Part shown: positions 1-8,449 of the stretch, in pieces
How the letters are laid out: each line of letters begins with the position of its first letter
How positions within the stretch are numbered: the stretch's first letter is position 1
Source: Pseudobacteriovorax sp.
Lineage (GTDB): Bacteria > Bdellovibrionota_B > Oligoflexia > Oligoflexales > Oligoflexaceae
Direction of reading: 5' to 3'
NCBI GenBank assembly: GCA_013215145.1
Contig: JABSRP010000004.1
Location: forward strand, 113,967-155,065
Length of the DNA: 41,099 nt
The notes under the pieces: model-generated
Told to the model about the DNA's origin: nothing
What the model saw: only the letters and a program-made list of their open reading frames with translations
Database searches by the model: none
Position numbers and translations under genes: made by a program

Positions 1-225
1 AGGGTCATTGAAGTTGCTCCTCATAATACTTCAATCATCTGCTCCGCCTGCTCTCATAAATCCTCGGCTAATCGTATCAGTCAGGAGCTGTTTCGCTGCG
101 TTGAATGCCTGTATGAAGACAATGCCGATACCAATGCAGCTAAAAATATTCTGGAACGGGCGGCTGGTGCAACCGTCCATAATGCTTTGATAGACCTCGG
201 TCTGGATAAGAATCCCCCACTATAG
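1..225 (+). CDS. tnpB: TnpB (IS200/IS605 family) C-terminal fragment, cut by window edge
   Basis: Reading frame 1 is open from base 1 to a TAG at 223-225 and gives 74 residues. It contains the OrfB/TnpB C-terminal zinc ribbon: a CSACSH pair (Cys14 and Cys17 of the fragment), then an FRC..C pair (Cys33 and Cys36), followed by the DTNAAKNI segment that closes the RuvC-like nuclease domain in TnpB. TnpB proteins are RNA-guided DNA nucleases carried by IS200/IS605 and IS607 elements. The N-terminal part lies outside the window, so it is unknown whether the full gene is intact. No TnpA is visible here. Confidence 0.85.
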   Translation, partial: RVIEVAPHNTSIICSACSHKSSANRISQELFRCVECLYEDNADTNAAKNILERAAGATVHNALIDLGLDKNPPL

Positions 226-265
226 CGAATGCTTAGTGGAGGGAGGTTTCAATATGTTTTTGATG

Positions 266-347
266 AAAACAACAAGAGGATTGTTTTAGAAACCAATTGG
301 TTTGTAACGGCCCTAAGTTTTTCCAAACGCGATACTCGCTATCGCGT
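266..347 (+). ncRNA. Stacked hairpins behind tnpB: possible element right end / omega-RNA scaffold
   Basis: Three structures sit in a row just after the tnpB stop. A 7-bp stem AAAACAA/TTGTTTT spans 266-287, a 14-bp perfect palindrome AAACCAATTGGTTT spans 290-303, and an 8-bp stem ACGCGATA/TATCGCGT with a 5-nt loop spans 327-347. In IS200/IS605 elements the right end folds into hairpins and the guide (omega/re) RNA is made from the tnpB 3' end plus the right end. Position fits that role. The exact RNA boundaries and the element end cannot be set from one copy. Confidence 0.35.
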
Positions 348-737
348 ACTTAGTTCGGTTATAGAACCTGACCGATCAATGATCCACTCATTAGTCGCGA
401 CATAAGCGAATCTATATTTTTTAAGGTGGGGCTAACCTCATAGCTTCACCACATGTCTTTTTGTGAACGACTTATCAAAGCCGGAATCTTATGAAGCCGT
501 ATCTTGCCTCACATGTCCTGTTGCTGAAAGCCAGCAGTCTTTTAAAAAATCAAAGAAAATATTTAGCAGAAGTAAACGATGAATCCCTATTTTCCTAAGA
601 TTCTATGAGATCAAAGAAATCTCCGACGAAAGTGTATGAATAAAATAGGCCATTGCATAACGATACTATTTGCATAGCATCCCTAAAATTCAGCAGTCTA
701 AAGGTATCAACTGGACTATTAGGAAGAGGAGCCTAAG
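348..737. other. Intergenic region without a recognisable gene
   Basis: No open frame with a plausible ribosome binding site was seen. The sequence is AT-rich and probably holds the rest of the mobile-element right end, a junction with the host, and the promoter of the hydrolase that starts at 738. Confidence 0.5.
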
Positions 738-1958
738 ATGAATTACCGTTACGAAAAACTAAGCGTGGATGCCTTTAGGTCTGAGTCAGAGTCAATCGAA
801 TCACGTGGCTGGCAGATTAACTACTTGAGTTTTTGTCTGCCTCAAAACAAACATAAGGCTCCCCTAGTCCTGATCGGCGGAGCGTTTCAAGTGTTCCATT
901 CCTTTGTAGGAGATGTGAAGGCTTATCTGCCAGAATTTCCGGTAATTATTGTTGCTCTGCCGGGACAGTCTAGTAATCAGGATGAAAAAGATGCCTCCGT
1001 TCTCTCGCTTTCCGACTATGCTGATCTCTTGGCCGACTTTTGTACCCAAAACAAACTGAAAAAGATACAGCTAGCAGGGTTTTCCTTTGGATCACTCATC
1101 GCCTACCATTTTAGCTACAAATATGAGAGATTGCTTGAGTCTGTCATCCTAGTGGGATGTTCTATTGAGATGCGTCATGGCCTCAGGCAGCTACTCAAAA
1201 CAGGGGCTGAGCAGATGCAACCACTTCTAAGTGAAAAGATTGGCGACGCTATTGCCCAGACCTTATTTAATGTGGATTTTCACGAGAAAACGGGACTATC
1301 TCTCAAACTCGTCGATCGGCTTGCGGATTCTGTTAAAAAGTTGTCCCACAAAGATTTGGCAGACTACAGAGCGAACTCCCACCGGCTCCTCAACGAAAAC
1401 GTACCCAAACGCCAGATGGAGGTGAAAGCCCTCATCATGACGGCTAGGTATGATCATTTTATCCAGCCTCATGAGAGCCTAGCTGTATCAAAGCTTTTCC
1501 CAAATGGGACCTTTGCGCTGATTGAGAATGGCGATCACCTAGTTCCTTTAACCTCACCAAAGCTGGTTTACCGAAGTATTTTGGCCTTTCTTCGTGACAC
1601 ATCAATTGTATCCGATGGAGTCGTGGTCGGAACCCAAGCAAAAAAAGTGTCTCTAAGAAGGCGTAAACTAGAGCGCATCCTCACTCGGCCTTTAAAGGTT
1701 CAGATCTCAAATGTTTTTGGCATCAAGATCGAGGGAATACTGCAAGATCTAAACTCTCAGGGCGCCGCCATCCAGCTTGATCCTGCCCTTAATCTCGATC
1801 TAGAGGGTGAAGGCATCTGGCAGCTGGAATGCGACGAATGGGAAAGCCCACTTCGCGGCTATCTTGAGGTCAAAGCATCCCGGGCCAGCATGATCTTCTA
1901 CCGCGACAGCTTTCAATTTTATGATCACATCAATGCGATTATGAAAGTCGCTGTCTAA
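738..1958 (+). CDS. Alpha/beta hydrolase with C-terminal PilZ-like domain
   Basis: This 406-residue protein has two parts. Residues about 40-285 form an alpha/beta hydrolase: the nucleophile elbow is GFSFG with Ser116, the likely acid is Asp239 in ARYDHF, and the likely base is His267 in NGDHLVP, giving a complete Ser-Asp-His triad. No signal peptide is present, so it should be cytoplasmic. Residues about 305-400 resemble a PilZ domain: an arginine-rich stretch (308-317) is followed by DLNSQGAAI (337-345), close to the (D/N)xSxxG part of the c-di-GMP site but with Asn in place of the Ser. PilZ-type ligand binding is therefore uncertain. The ATG at 738 follows an AGGAAGAGGA ribosome site. The substrate is unknown. 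The hydrolase call is firm, the PilZ call moderate. Confidence 0.75.
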   Translation: MNYRYEKLSVDAFRSESESIESRGWQINYLSFCLPQNKHKAPLVLIGGAFQVFHSFVGDVKAYLPEFPVIIVALPGQSSNQDEKDASVLSLSDYADLLADFCTQNKLKKIQLAGFSFGSLIAYHFSYKYERLLESVILVGCSIEMRHGLRQLLKTGAEQMQPLLSEKIGDAIAQTLFNVDFHEKTGLSLKLVDRLADSVKKLSHKDLADYRANSHRLLNENVPKRQMEVKALIMTARYDHFIQPHESLAVSKLFPNGTFALIENGDHLVPLTSPKLVYRSILAFLRDTSIVSDGVVVGTQAKKVSLRRRKLERILTRPLKVQISNVFGIKIEGILQDLNSQGAAIQLDPALNLDLEGEGIWQLECDEWESPLRGYLEVKASRASMIFYRDSFQFYDHINAIMKVAV

Positions 1959-1980
1959 AAAAACGGGGTTACTCATTCTT

Positions 1981-2013
1981 GGTTAATCGGCCAGTTTGCC
2001 TAACCCGCTTTTC
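1981..2013 (+). terminator. Possible terminator behind the hydrolase gene
   Basis: GGTTA at 1981-1985 and GGC at 1989-1991 pair with GCC at 1998-2000 and TAACC at 2001-2005, with a 3-nt bulge. A short T-run (CTTTTC) follows. The stem is modest. Confidence 0.4.
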
Positions 2014-2164
2014 ATAAAAATACCAGATATCTCTTGCCGTTACCTAGCCAGCCTTCACAAAATGTTAAACCTTTAGACGTCCGAAGAGGGCCTTTGACTT
2101 GCCACGACTGGGGCAAAGGATTTATCTATCCCGTGTCAGACAAAACCTAAACTTTGGAGAAACT

Positions 2165-2611
2165 ATGAAAGCACTTCTTTTCGCACTTATGACTGTCTTT
2201 AGCTTATCGGCCATGGCACAAGTTCCGACGGTCCCAACAAAACTTAACATGCTTCCGGGCGCCTTCATCTTAAAAGATGAGCCGCGCGCACCAAGCACAG
2301 GCTGCGATATTGTCAGTCGTCTTATTTTGGATAAGGGAACCATCATGGGTGACTTCGCCTACCTAACGGATTACGTCGATGGATTCTGCGAAATCTATGT
2401 CAACCCAAATCCAAGGATTTTCACAATTTCCGAAACCACTAGCATTGGCTGCGGATCGGTTAAGCATTCAGGTACCGCACAACTTGCTAACGGCTTTCAT
2501 ACCATCGAAATCATCGATCACCGCACAAGACTATGCGAAGACCTCATTCCATTCCTTCTAAAAGTAACCATTAAAAATAATCGAGAGGTCGTACAGGTTG
2601 GCTTTCACTAA
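2165..2611 (+). CDS. Small exported protein of unknown function
   Basis: The frame is open from 2099, but I choose the ATG at 2165. It has a TTTGGAGA ribosome site and begins a clear signal peptide (MKALLFALMTVFSLSAMAQ, cleavage after about residue 19). The product is 148 residues, about 129 after cleavage, with Cys residues at CDIVS, FCEIY, GCGSV and LCED that could form two disulfides. It looks like a small periplasmic or secreted beta-rich protein. No family is recognised. Its stop codon overlaps by four bases the stop of the convergent TIGR02147-family gene. Confidence 0.65.
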   Translation: MKALLFALMTVFSLSAMAQVPTVPTKLNMLPGAFILKDEPRAPSTGCDIVSRLILDKGTIMGDFAYLTDYVDGFCEIYVNPNPRIFTISETTSIGCGSVKHSGTAQLANGFHTIEIIDHRTRLCEDLIPFLLKVTIKNNREVVQVGFH

Positions 2612-3429
2612 GCCCGACCTGCTTCAGGCTTGATTTCGAACAGTTGTACATTCAATTGTGCAACTGTTTCGTTTCTAAATCGGTTCGATGAATCTGTAAT
2701 TTCCTGTAAAAAACTATCGATTTTATCCACAAAAAATTTTAATTGCTGCTTTTCCAGGGTAAACGTATGGGCAAAGAACTGGGCTCCCTTATCATAAGAG
2801 GATTCGAAAGCCTCTTGGGATTTTTGTAGTTGCTCTCCAATATATTTCTTGTGCATGAGCTTCATACCAGTTGGGTCTTGGTAAACAAAATACTCGGCGT
2901 TCATCACGTAGACTCCTGATTCAAGTCGAATCAGATCCACTTCGACAAATTCTTCAATCAGTTTTTCACTGGCCGGTCGATCAAGCCCAAGTCTAGTTTT
3001 AAGCCGTTTCACAGCAGTTTCTTTCGATACAGACTCGATACAGACAAGTGCTGCCGGATAGTACCAGGCGCTAAATATGTTTTTTCCAATATTTTTCGAC
3101 AATTGTTTTGGACGGCTCTTGCCAAGCTCCTTCATCCTCTGCCGATAATAATCCTTCATCATCTGATTATCAGCCTGATTGAGGTTTACAAGAGCCTCAA
3201 AATACTGCGTTTCTTCATAGGACAAACCTGTGGCCTTGGCGAATCCAAGGATATTCTTGGTGGTCAGATTACGACTGCCATCAAGTATCATCTTTAGGTA
3301 AGCCCCAGATTTTAATTCGGCTTTTTTGGCAAAGGCAGAAAGAGAAAAGCCTCGGTTTATAATCTTCTGCGCCTCGTAATAAGAGTTAAGGTAGTCACGG
3401 TAGTCAACGAAGGAAAAAACGGTCTTCAT
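2608..3429 (-). CDS. TIGR02147 family protein, putative transcriptional regulator
   Basis: The product has about 273 residues. The N-terminus (VFSFVDYRDYLNSYYEAQK, then a short helical region with GFSLSAFAKKAEL, SGAYLKMILDG and LTTKNILGFAKATGL) is characteristic of TIGR02147. This family occurs in Fibrobacter and Bdellovibrio-like bacteria and carries an HTH-like N-terminal segment. The family is generally annotated as putative regulators with little experimental support. Two starts are possible: ATG at 3438 and ATG at 3429. I prefer 3429 because GGATGA lies at a suitable distance before it. The gene is convergent with the small exported protein upstream and lies 97 bases from the divergent gene at 3527. 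Confidence 0.8.
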   Translation of the reverse strand: MKTVFSFVDYRDYLNSYYEAQKIINRGFSLSAFAKKAELKSGAYLKMILDGSRNLTTKNILGFAKATGLSYEETQYFEALVNLNQADNQMMKDYYRQRMKELGKSRPKQLSKNIGKNIFSAWYYPAALVCIESVSKETAVKRLKTRLGLDRPASEKLIEEFVEVDLIRLESGVYVMNAEYFVYQDPTGMKLMHKKYIGEQLQKSQEAFESSYDKGAQFFAHTFTLEKQQLKFFVDKIDSFLQEITDSSNRFRNETVAQLNVQLFEIKPEAGRA

Positions 3430-3526
3430 AGTGATCATCCAAATGCGATTTCACAAGTATACTGCTGGAAAAAGCTAGTCTTTAAGGTTATATTCTCGCC
3501 CTAGCTATGACAATAGAGGAATCGAC

Positions 3527-3916
3527 ATGAACCTTAGATTTTCCATCATTTTATTACTAAGCATCCTGGGCCTTACCTCCCCTTCTCAAGCAATCACGAG
3601 TAAAAAAGCGCCTTCGGCCAGTACTTGCTCGGCAGAGTTTCCCTCGCTACTTATCAAAGCTGAGATGTTGGAAGATATGGGTATCGACGAAGCGCGAGAC
3701 TTAGATGTAACTCTCGCAGACCCTTTAGTGGCAGAAACTGAGGTCCTTTTCGTTGTCGATTTGGTCCAATTCGAAGCGTTAGTCAAAAGTCAAAGCGTGG
3801 TGATACGCGAGATATCATGTATCAATCTTTGGCAATCTTTATATTTAAGAACAGACGGCTGTCCGTTCTGCGAGGGAGCCGTCACTGTAAGGAATGCTCC
3901 TATAAGTCTTCGCTAG
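3527..3916 (+). CDS. Small exported Cys-containing protein, unknown function
   Basis: This 129-residue product starts at an ATG preceded by AGAGGAA. Residues 1-22 form a typical signal peptide (MNLRFSIILLLSILGLTSPSQA). The mature part has four Cys, including a CPFC motif near the C-terminus. CxxC can mark a redox or metal site, but nothing else resembles thioredoxin. No family is recognised. The gene is divergent from the TIGR02147-family gene at 3429. Confidence 0.6.
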   Translation: MNLRFSIILLLSILGLTSPSQAITSKKAPSASTCSAEFPSLLIKAEMLEDMGIDEARDLDVTLADPLVAETEVLFVVDLVQFEALVKSQSVVIREISCINLWQSLYLRTDGCPFCEGAVTVRNAPISLR

Positions 3917-3940
3917 TCATACGGTTTATTTATAAAATAT

Positions 3941-3976
3941 AAGGTCACTGCCTCATTTTATAAAAATTGTGACCTT
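3941..3976 (+). terminator. Hairpin terminator behind gene 3527-3916
   Basis: AAGGTCAC at 3941-3948 pairs with GTGACCTT at 3969-3976. The 20-nt loop holds a smaller AT-rich palindrome (TTTTATAAAA). The 3' T-run is short (TTTCT), so termination strength is uncertain. Confidence 0.45.
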
Positions 3977-4147
3977 TCTAACAAAAAACAATAGATATCA
4001 TACTACTATTTAAATAGCCCCACCGTGTAGCAAGCTAATTTCCCTTTATATCAGCGAAATACGATCGCTGATCCGCTTGACTATTGTCTGTAAAAAAATC
4101 ATCATGACCAATCATTACTCAGAATTAACTGTTGAATCGAGGTCTCC

Positions 4148-5299
4148 ATGTTAGGAAAATTACCTTTCAAGCTCCTTTGTCTTGCAGCTGCTGTTATTCC
4201 GATGACACAGACAGCTCAATCAGCTACCTGTAAACGCATTCGCCCCTTATTCAAACCAGCAACCAACTCTCCCATACTCGAAAAAAGATATCAGAAGAAT
4301 TTAGCCGAAACCAGAGATGCCATGGCTCTACTAGCGTTTTCTACCTATAAGAATTCCGAGTATGGATTGCCTGGCGAGTTTGGTGTAAAGTCCGATTTAA
4401 TTAAAGACGCCAAGCCATTACCGGACGGTACCGGCTTCGTATTCACCTATCAGCTCACTTCTGGTACAGCCACACGGCCAGCAAAGGAAGCTCAAATAGT
4501 GGCCTTTCGCGAAACCTTTACCAATGCTGATTGGGCTGACAACGCGAGTTTTTTTCTAACGATACCGACCCCCGATAATCGCTATGGTTTGGCTCATCGT
4601 GGATTCTATCGCAGCGCTTTGCGGATGAAAGATTTACTCGTGGGTACTGAGGACACTCCAGGATTACTGGACAAGGATCCGAACAAACCCATCTACCTAA
4701 CAGGGCACAGTCGCGGCGGAGCCTTAGCGGTTCTTGTCGGTAATATGCTCATTAGAGAGCGGGGCATCGTGCCATCAGCCGTATTTACCTTTGGGGCACC
4801 AAAGGTCGGAGATAAGGACTACACGGACTTTATTTTTGATAGCCGTTTAAAAGATCGGATTCACACAACCAACACCATTGGCGATGCTGCTCCGTTAACG
4901 CCACCAGATGCTAGATTGACAAAGCTATTGAGTGAGCAAGAGGGTGGTTTTCTCAACGAATTACGTAAGCAGGGCTATGGATTTCTAGTCAGTGTGATGA
5001 TGAGTCAATCCAAGAAATTCGCTTTCCAACGAGAGTTTTACGATATCATTCCCGCCGGGCAAATCAGTGACGGTGATCGCTGTATCCTAGCTGTTTCAAA
5101 GCTAGTGGGTGATTATGTGCGAGAAAATGGAATTGATCTCCCTGATCTTGATGCTGATGCTGGCGGACGTTGGCGATCCATCTTAGCGCAAATTGATTTT
5201 CTCAGCGTTCAAGATGATTTAGACGCCTGCCGTGAGTATCACACGGATGCCTACCTGAGAGAGCTCGATATGACAAACAAAGTTGTTTGCGGCATTTAA
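4148..5299 (+). CDS. Exported class 3 lipase
   Basis: This 383-residue protein has an N-terminal signal peptide (cleavage after about residue 26, TAQSA) and a class-3 lipase fold. The nucleophile elbow is GHSRGG with Ser188, followed by the family-typical TFGAPKVGD at 214-222. Asp246 in NTIGDAAPL is the likely catalytic acid and His365 in EYHTDAYL the likely base. Upstream, LAHRGFYRSA (148-157) matches the usual G-F-x(3)-oxyanion segment. The family hydrolyses triacylglycerols or phospholipids, so this would be a periplasmic or secreted lipase. The ATG has a GAGGT site. The gene is convergent with the MACPF-like pair that follows. The family call is firm, the substrate unknown. Confidence 0.85.
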   Translation: MLGKLPFKLLCLAAAVIPMTQTAQSATCKRIRPLFKPATNSPILEKRYQKNLAETRDAMALLAFSTYKNSEYGLPGEFGVKSDLIKDAKPLPDGTGFVFTYQLTSGTATRPAKEAQIVAFRETFTNADWADNASFFLTIPTPDNRYGLAHRGFYRSALRMKDLLVGTEDTPGLLDKDPNKPIYLTGHSRGGALAVLVGNMLIRERGIVPSAVFTFGAPKVGDKDYTDFIFDSRLKDRIHTTNTIGDAAPLTPPDARLTKLLSEQEGGFLNELRKQGYGFLVSVMMSQSKKFAFQREFYDIIPAGQISDGDRCILAVSKLVGDYVRENGIDLPDLDADAGGRWRSILAQIDFLSVQDDLDACREYHTDAYLRELDMTNKVVCGI

Positions 5300-5301
5300 A
5301 C

Positions 5302-5338
5302 AAAAAAATAGCGCGCTGCCAATCGATCAGCGCGCTAT
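5302..5338 (-). terminator. Intrinsic terminator of the 8058-5358 minus-strand operon
   Basis: An 11-bp perfect stem (5308-5318 with 5328-5338, core TAGCGCGCTG) has a 9-nt loop. On the minus strand it is followed directly by a run of seven T (the A-tract at 5302-5308). On the plus strand there is no T-run, so it serves mainly the minus-strand genes, though the stem could also end the lipase transcript. Confidence 0.85.
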
Positions 5339-5357
5339 CACTAATCCCAGCAATATA

Positions 5358-6314
5358 TTACAGCCATAGAAAGCTGTCAGGTGCCAATGGCAGAAGTTCC
5401 CATTTGTCCTGGTAAAGACTGTAGGTCACCGTATCAGGAATCAGCTGACTTGCTTTGATTCCTTGAAGCTGACTCACGAAACCTGTTCGAGCGTAGTCTC
5501 TTAGCATACGGAATGCCTCAAGGCAGACGTCAGACTGATCAAGGGTACAGGTCATATTACCTTCTGGAATAAACCGTAGAAGCTCAGTCGCTTCGCCTCC
5601 AGCTTGCTGTGCGGCAACTGTCAAGGTTACGCGTCCTCGCTCTTCCTCGGTTAAACGAGAGGCATCAAAATCCAAGTTGAAGTCTTCCAGCTCGTTAAGC
5701 CCCAAACCAAGTTTTCCGGATAACTCTTGCTTATCACTTTCTGTCGCAAACTCAAGCGAGAGGTTACCAGATAGCAAGGCTTTATATCTTATGGACGACA
5801 AATACCCATCACCGCACAATGCACGGCGTCTTTCTATTAGCTCTAGATCACTTAGATCATCGGATTCAAGTCGAGTTAGGAATTCAAGGGCACTGGTATC
5901 CATGGTCACATCTGCACCACGCAATGAGACCTCACGAGACAACGCCTGAGAGATAAATGTTCGCGTTATCTTGTTAGTCGTCGCGGCGTTTTCGGAGGCA
6001 TAATTGACTTGACCAGATAGCTCAACGCCTTCTAAGCCAAAACCTAGTTCGCCACCAAGGCTAAGCTTCCTTGTCAATACTTCTAAGCTTGCATCACTTA
6101 GAATCTCATAGCGTGCTTCTAAAAAATCCACCGAGGAATCGTCAAGGCTTGCGCTATCAGTCACAGACTGGACACAGCTTCGCTGGTAGTACTCGGCATT
6201 CGCAGCATTGTAGGCGCGCCCTAGCTCAACAGGACCCTGAATCTGCTCTTCAATGTCACTACCATAAGATACGGCACCCATCGACATCATAAGGATAGTT
6301 GTCATAATTCTCAT
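5358..6314 (-). CDS. Exported protein, MACPF-like motif, short paralogue
   Basis: This 318-residue product starts at an ATG with a GGAG site and has a signal peptide (about residues 1-19, ending SYGS). It aligns by eye with the neighbouring 565-residue protein: LGRAYNAANAEYYQRSC versus LGQAYDTRIGKLFEYSC, CGDGYLSSIRYKAL versus CGNDYIQRIDYGASL, a shared ESDK segment, and CTLDQSDVCLEAF versus CTLDDVEPCLAAF. C167-A179 follows the spacing x-G-x-x-Y-x6-x-A, which resembles the MACPF signature (G-T-H-Y-x6-G-G), and glycine-rich amphipathic stretches flank it. A pore-forming fold is an inference and not a firm call. It is the second gene of a two-gene operon, 46 bases behind its paralogue and followed by a strong terminator. 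Confidence 0.6.
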   Translation of the reverse strand: MRIMTTILMMSMGAVSYGSDIEEQIQGPVELGRAYNAANAEYYQRSCVQSVTDSASLDDSSVDFLEARYEILSDASLEVLTRKLSLGGELGFGLEGVELSGQVNYASENAATTNKITRTFISQALSREVSLRGADVTMDTSALEFLTRLESDDLSDLELIERRRALCGDGYLSSIRYKALLSGNLSLEFATESDKQELSGKLGLGLNELEDFNLDFDASRLTEEERGRVTLTVAAQQAGGEATELLRFIPEGNMTCTLDQSDVCLEAFRMLRDYARTGFVSQLQGIKASQLIPDTVTYSLYQDKWELLPLAPDSFLWL

Positions 6315-6360
6315 TTGTTTTCTCCATCACTATAAATTATTACTGCAGCCACTCAATACA

Positions 6361-8058
6361 TTAACGTTGGGAAGATACTGAGTAGAGTCTTCCTACTCGT
6401 TGTTGATCAAGATCAAATACGTCACCGGTTTTGGGATCAAATCGAAAGACAAATCCCCAGATCGAAAATTGGTTTTCCGAAAAATCTGCATTAAAGTAAG
6501 TCCACGCCATGGGCGTGTGAAGTAAGGCATTCAATCCATGAGCCGTGAAACCGATAGTTTGATCGCTATGCCTCTCGTCCTGGCAGCCATCGGCTACCGC
6601 TTTTGATTGATCTGGAAATTGGCAGTCCTCCCTTGTGATCAAACGGATTAAATATTCGACGCGATTAGCTATTTCTGCTGGTTTAGTGATTTTTTCCTCA
6701 CGAAATCCTGGAATCCTCTCTTGGAGGATGATTTGCGTTCGGCTGTCACCTTCAGCCATCTGGCCTAAGTTATCAAAGACAAGTTTTATCGTCTGCCCAG
6801 ATAACCATCGTTCACGCCACTGCCCATCTAAATCCAATAAAATACCCCTATCATAGTTTTGAATGCTGGGGGTTTCATTGAGACAGTTTATCGGATCACT
6901 TGAGCGACAAAGCCGGAGCGATGCTTCCAAAGCCAACGCATTAGCCTGGCTCAGATTGTTGATCTCCATGAGCCGCAGACGTTTCTCATCAGAAATAAAA
7001 CTATCGCGAAGAAGCTTTTTAGCTTGACGAAAATCATTCAATGAATCGTCCAATCCTTGCTGAAGCTCTTGGATTTTCACAATGACGTTTTCGCGCTCAA
7101 CACTTGGGAATAGGCTTTCATGTAAGGCTAGCAAAGGTGCACCAGCATCTTTATAGGCGGCTGTCACATAACGAACCGGATTTAGCCGATCAAGAGATTC
7201 CAGCTGTCTGGGAAAGTCGTTTTTTGCATAAGCGAGAACTTTATCGAAAGCTGCTAAACATGGCTCTACGTCATCGAGAGTGCAAGAGATTTGACTATCA
7301 GGTAAGACTGCCGTCAAGTTCTCAGGCTGTCCTCCTAACTGAATCCCTCTGATCTCTACCTTGGTGCGCTCCCTAGCCTTTTGCCTCATCGTCCGAATAC
7401 CCAGGCGGATTCCTATCATATCGAAAAAGCCAGCAACTCCCCCACCAAAGCCAACACCAAGTTTACTGCCAACTAAATCTTTATCGGATTCACTTTCGAA
7501 GCTATATTTCAAGGTTGCGACAAGGGAAGCGCCATAGTCAATTCTCTGAATATAGTCGTTTCCACACCACTGATAGACGTTATCGCCAAAACGTCTCACG
7601 GCTTCATCGCCATTTGCGGATAAGGCAAGACTTCCCGGATCGAGGATTTCGGAGCGACCGTTCACCCTAACGACTACGGTCTGCGTTGTACTTAAGCGGC
7701 TGACGGCATTTTCTTGCGCAAAATTTAACTCTGGACTTAGGCTCATACCGCCTGCCCCGAAACTGAATCCAAAATCAAAGTCAAACTCTCGTTTGAACTG
7801 ATCCATAGTCATATCTTGGTGGTAGTCAATCTGCGATTCTAAACCTCCCGAGACAGTAGTGGTCCCAGTAATACACGAATACTCGAATAATTTACCGATG
7901 CGGGTATCGTAGGCCTGACCCAACTGTGCGCTTCCCACCTCACTCACCGGGATATCAACATCCAGTGAACTCTGCGTCGATTGAGTGGGCTGACAAGACG
8001 ACAAACCTATACCGATAATACTAAATGGAATCCACAGCTGTTGTACAAGGTGCTTCAC
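6361..8058 (-). CDS. Lipoprotein, MACPF-like motif, long paralogue
   Basis: This 565-residue product starts at GTG (8058) with GGGAGA six bases upstream. The N-terminus is a lipoprotein signal with lipobox LSSC (Cys22). Residues about 40-320 match the 318-residue neighbour. They include LGQAY, Cys62, a glycine-rich stretch DFDFGFSFGAGG, the motif C165-G-N-D-Y169-x6-G176-A177, an ESDK segment and a CTLD...CLAAF pair. The motif matches the MACPF signature in spacing (G-x-x-Y-x6-G-[GA]). The remaining 240 residues have no counterpart in the paralogue, start with a helical segment, and have no recognised family. The long paralogue is promoter-proximal. If the fold is right, these could be membrane-active proteins, but some MACPF-like proteins are not pore-formers. 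Confidence 0.6.
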   Translation of the reverse strand: MKHLVQQLWIPFSIIGIGLSSCQPTQSTQSSLDVDIPVSEVGSAQLGQAYDTRIGKLFEYSCITGTTTVSGGLESQIDYHQDMTMDQFKREFDFDFGFSFGAGGMSLSPELNFAQENAVSRLSTTQTVVVRVNGRSEILDPGSLALSANGDEAVRRFGDNVYQWCGNDYIQRIDYGASLVATLKYSFESESDKDLVGSKLGVGFGGGVAGFFDMIGIRLGIRTMRQKARERTKVEIRGIQLGGQPENLTAVLPDSQISCTLDDVEPCLAAFDKVLAYAKNDFPRQLESLDRLNPVRYVTAAYKDAGAPLLALHESLFPSVERENVIVKIQELQQGLDDSLNDFRQAKKLLRDSFISDEKRLRLMEINNLSQANALALEASLRLCRSSDPINCLNETPSIQNYDRGILLDLDGQWRERWLSGQTIKLVFDNLGQMAEGDSRTQIILQERIPGFREEKITKPAEIANRVEYLIRLITREDCQFPDQSKAVADGCQDERHSDQTIGFTAHGLNALLHTPMAWTYFNADFSENQFSIWGFVFRFDPKTGDVFDLDQQRVGRLYSVSSQR

Positions 8059-8449
8059 TTAACTCTCCCAACTTGTGATTTCAAAAATATTGAAGCGCTT
8101 CTGAGGTAACAGAAAATTTGGGTGAATAAAAACAAAAATACTTAAGCGCGGGGAACTCGCGCATTTTTGGCGAATTTTGCTAGGAGACATAGGTTTTTTC
8201 TTTGAAGAAACCAGCGCTTATCAAACTGTAGAGAACAGATAATTTTTTGATAAACGGAGGGTAAAGGTAGCTGGATATAAAAGAAGAATGAACTTTGGCC
8301 AGCAGCAAAGAATTCGACTTATTCCTAGTGCATAATTAGATACGTGGGAATCAAGCTATCAGCTTGTCACGATACCTTCCTTAGTGGAGGACCAATCATT
8401 GGGATCGGAAATACCTGCTATGAGTGATCCTTTCCCAATTGATAATAAA
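8059..8449. other. Intergenic region between aroG-type gene and MACPF-like operon
   Basis: This should hold the promoter of the minus-strand lipoprotein operon and the end of the DAHP synthase transcript. A 5-bp GC stem (GCGCG 8146-8150 with CGCGC 8158-8162) is followed by ATTTTT on the plus strand, where no gene ends, so I give it no role. No gene is seen. Confidence 0.5.

Noticed and set aside
8146..8168. GC-stem followed by T-run on the plus strand
   Set aside because: The stem is only 5 bp and no plus-strand gene ends here.
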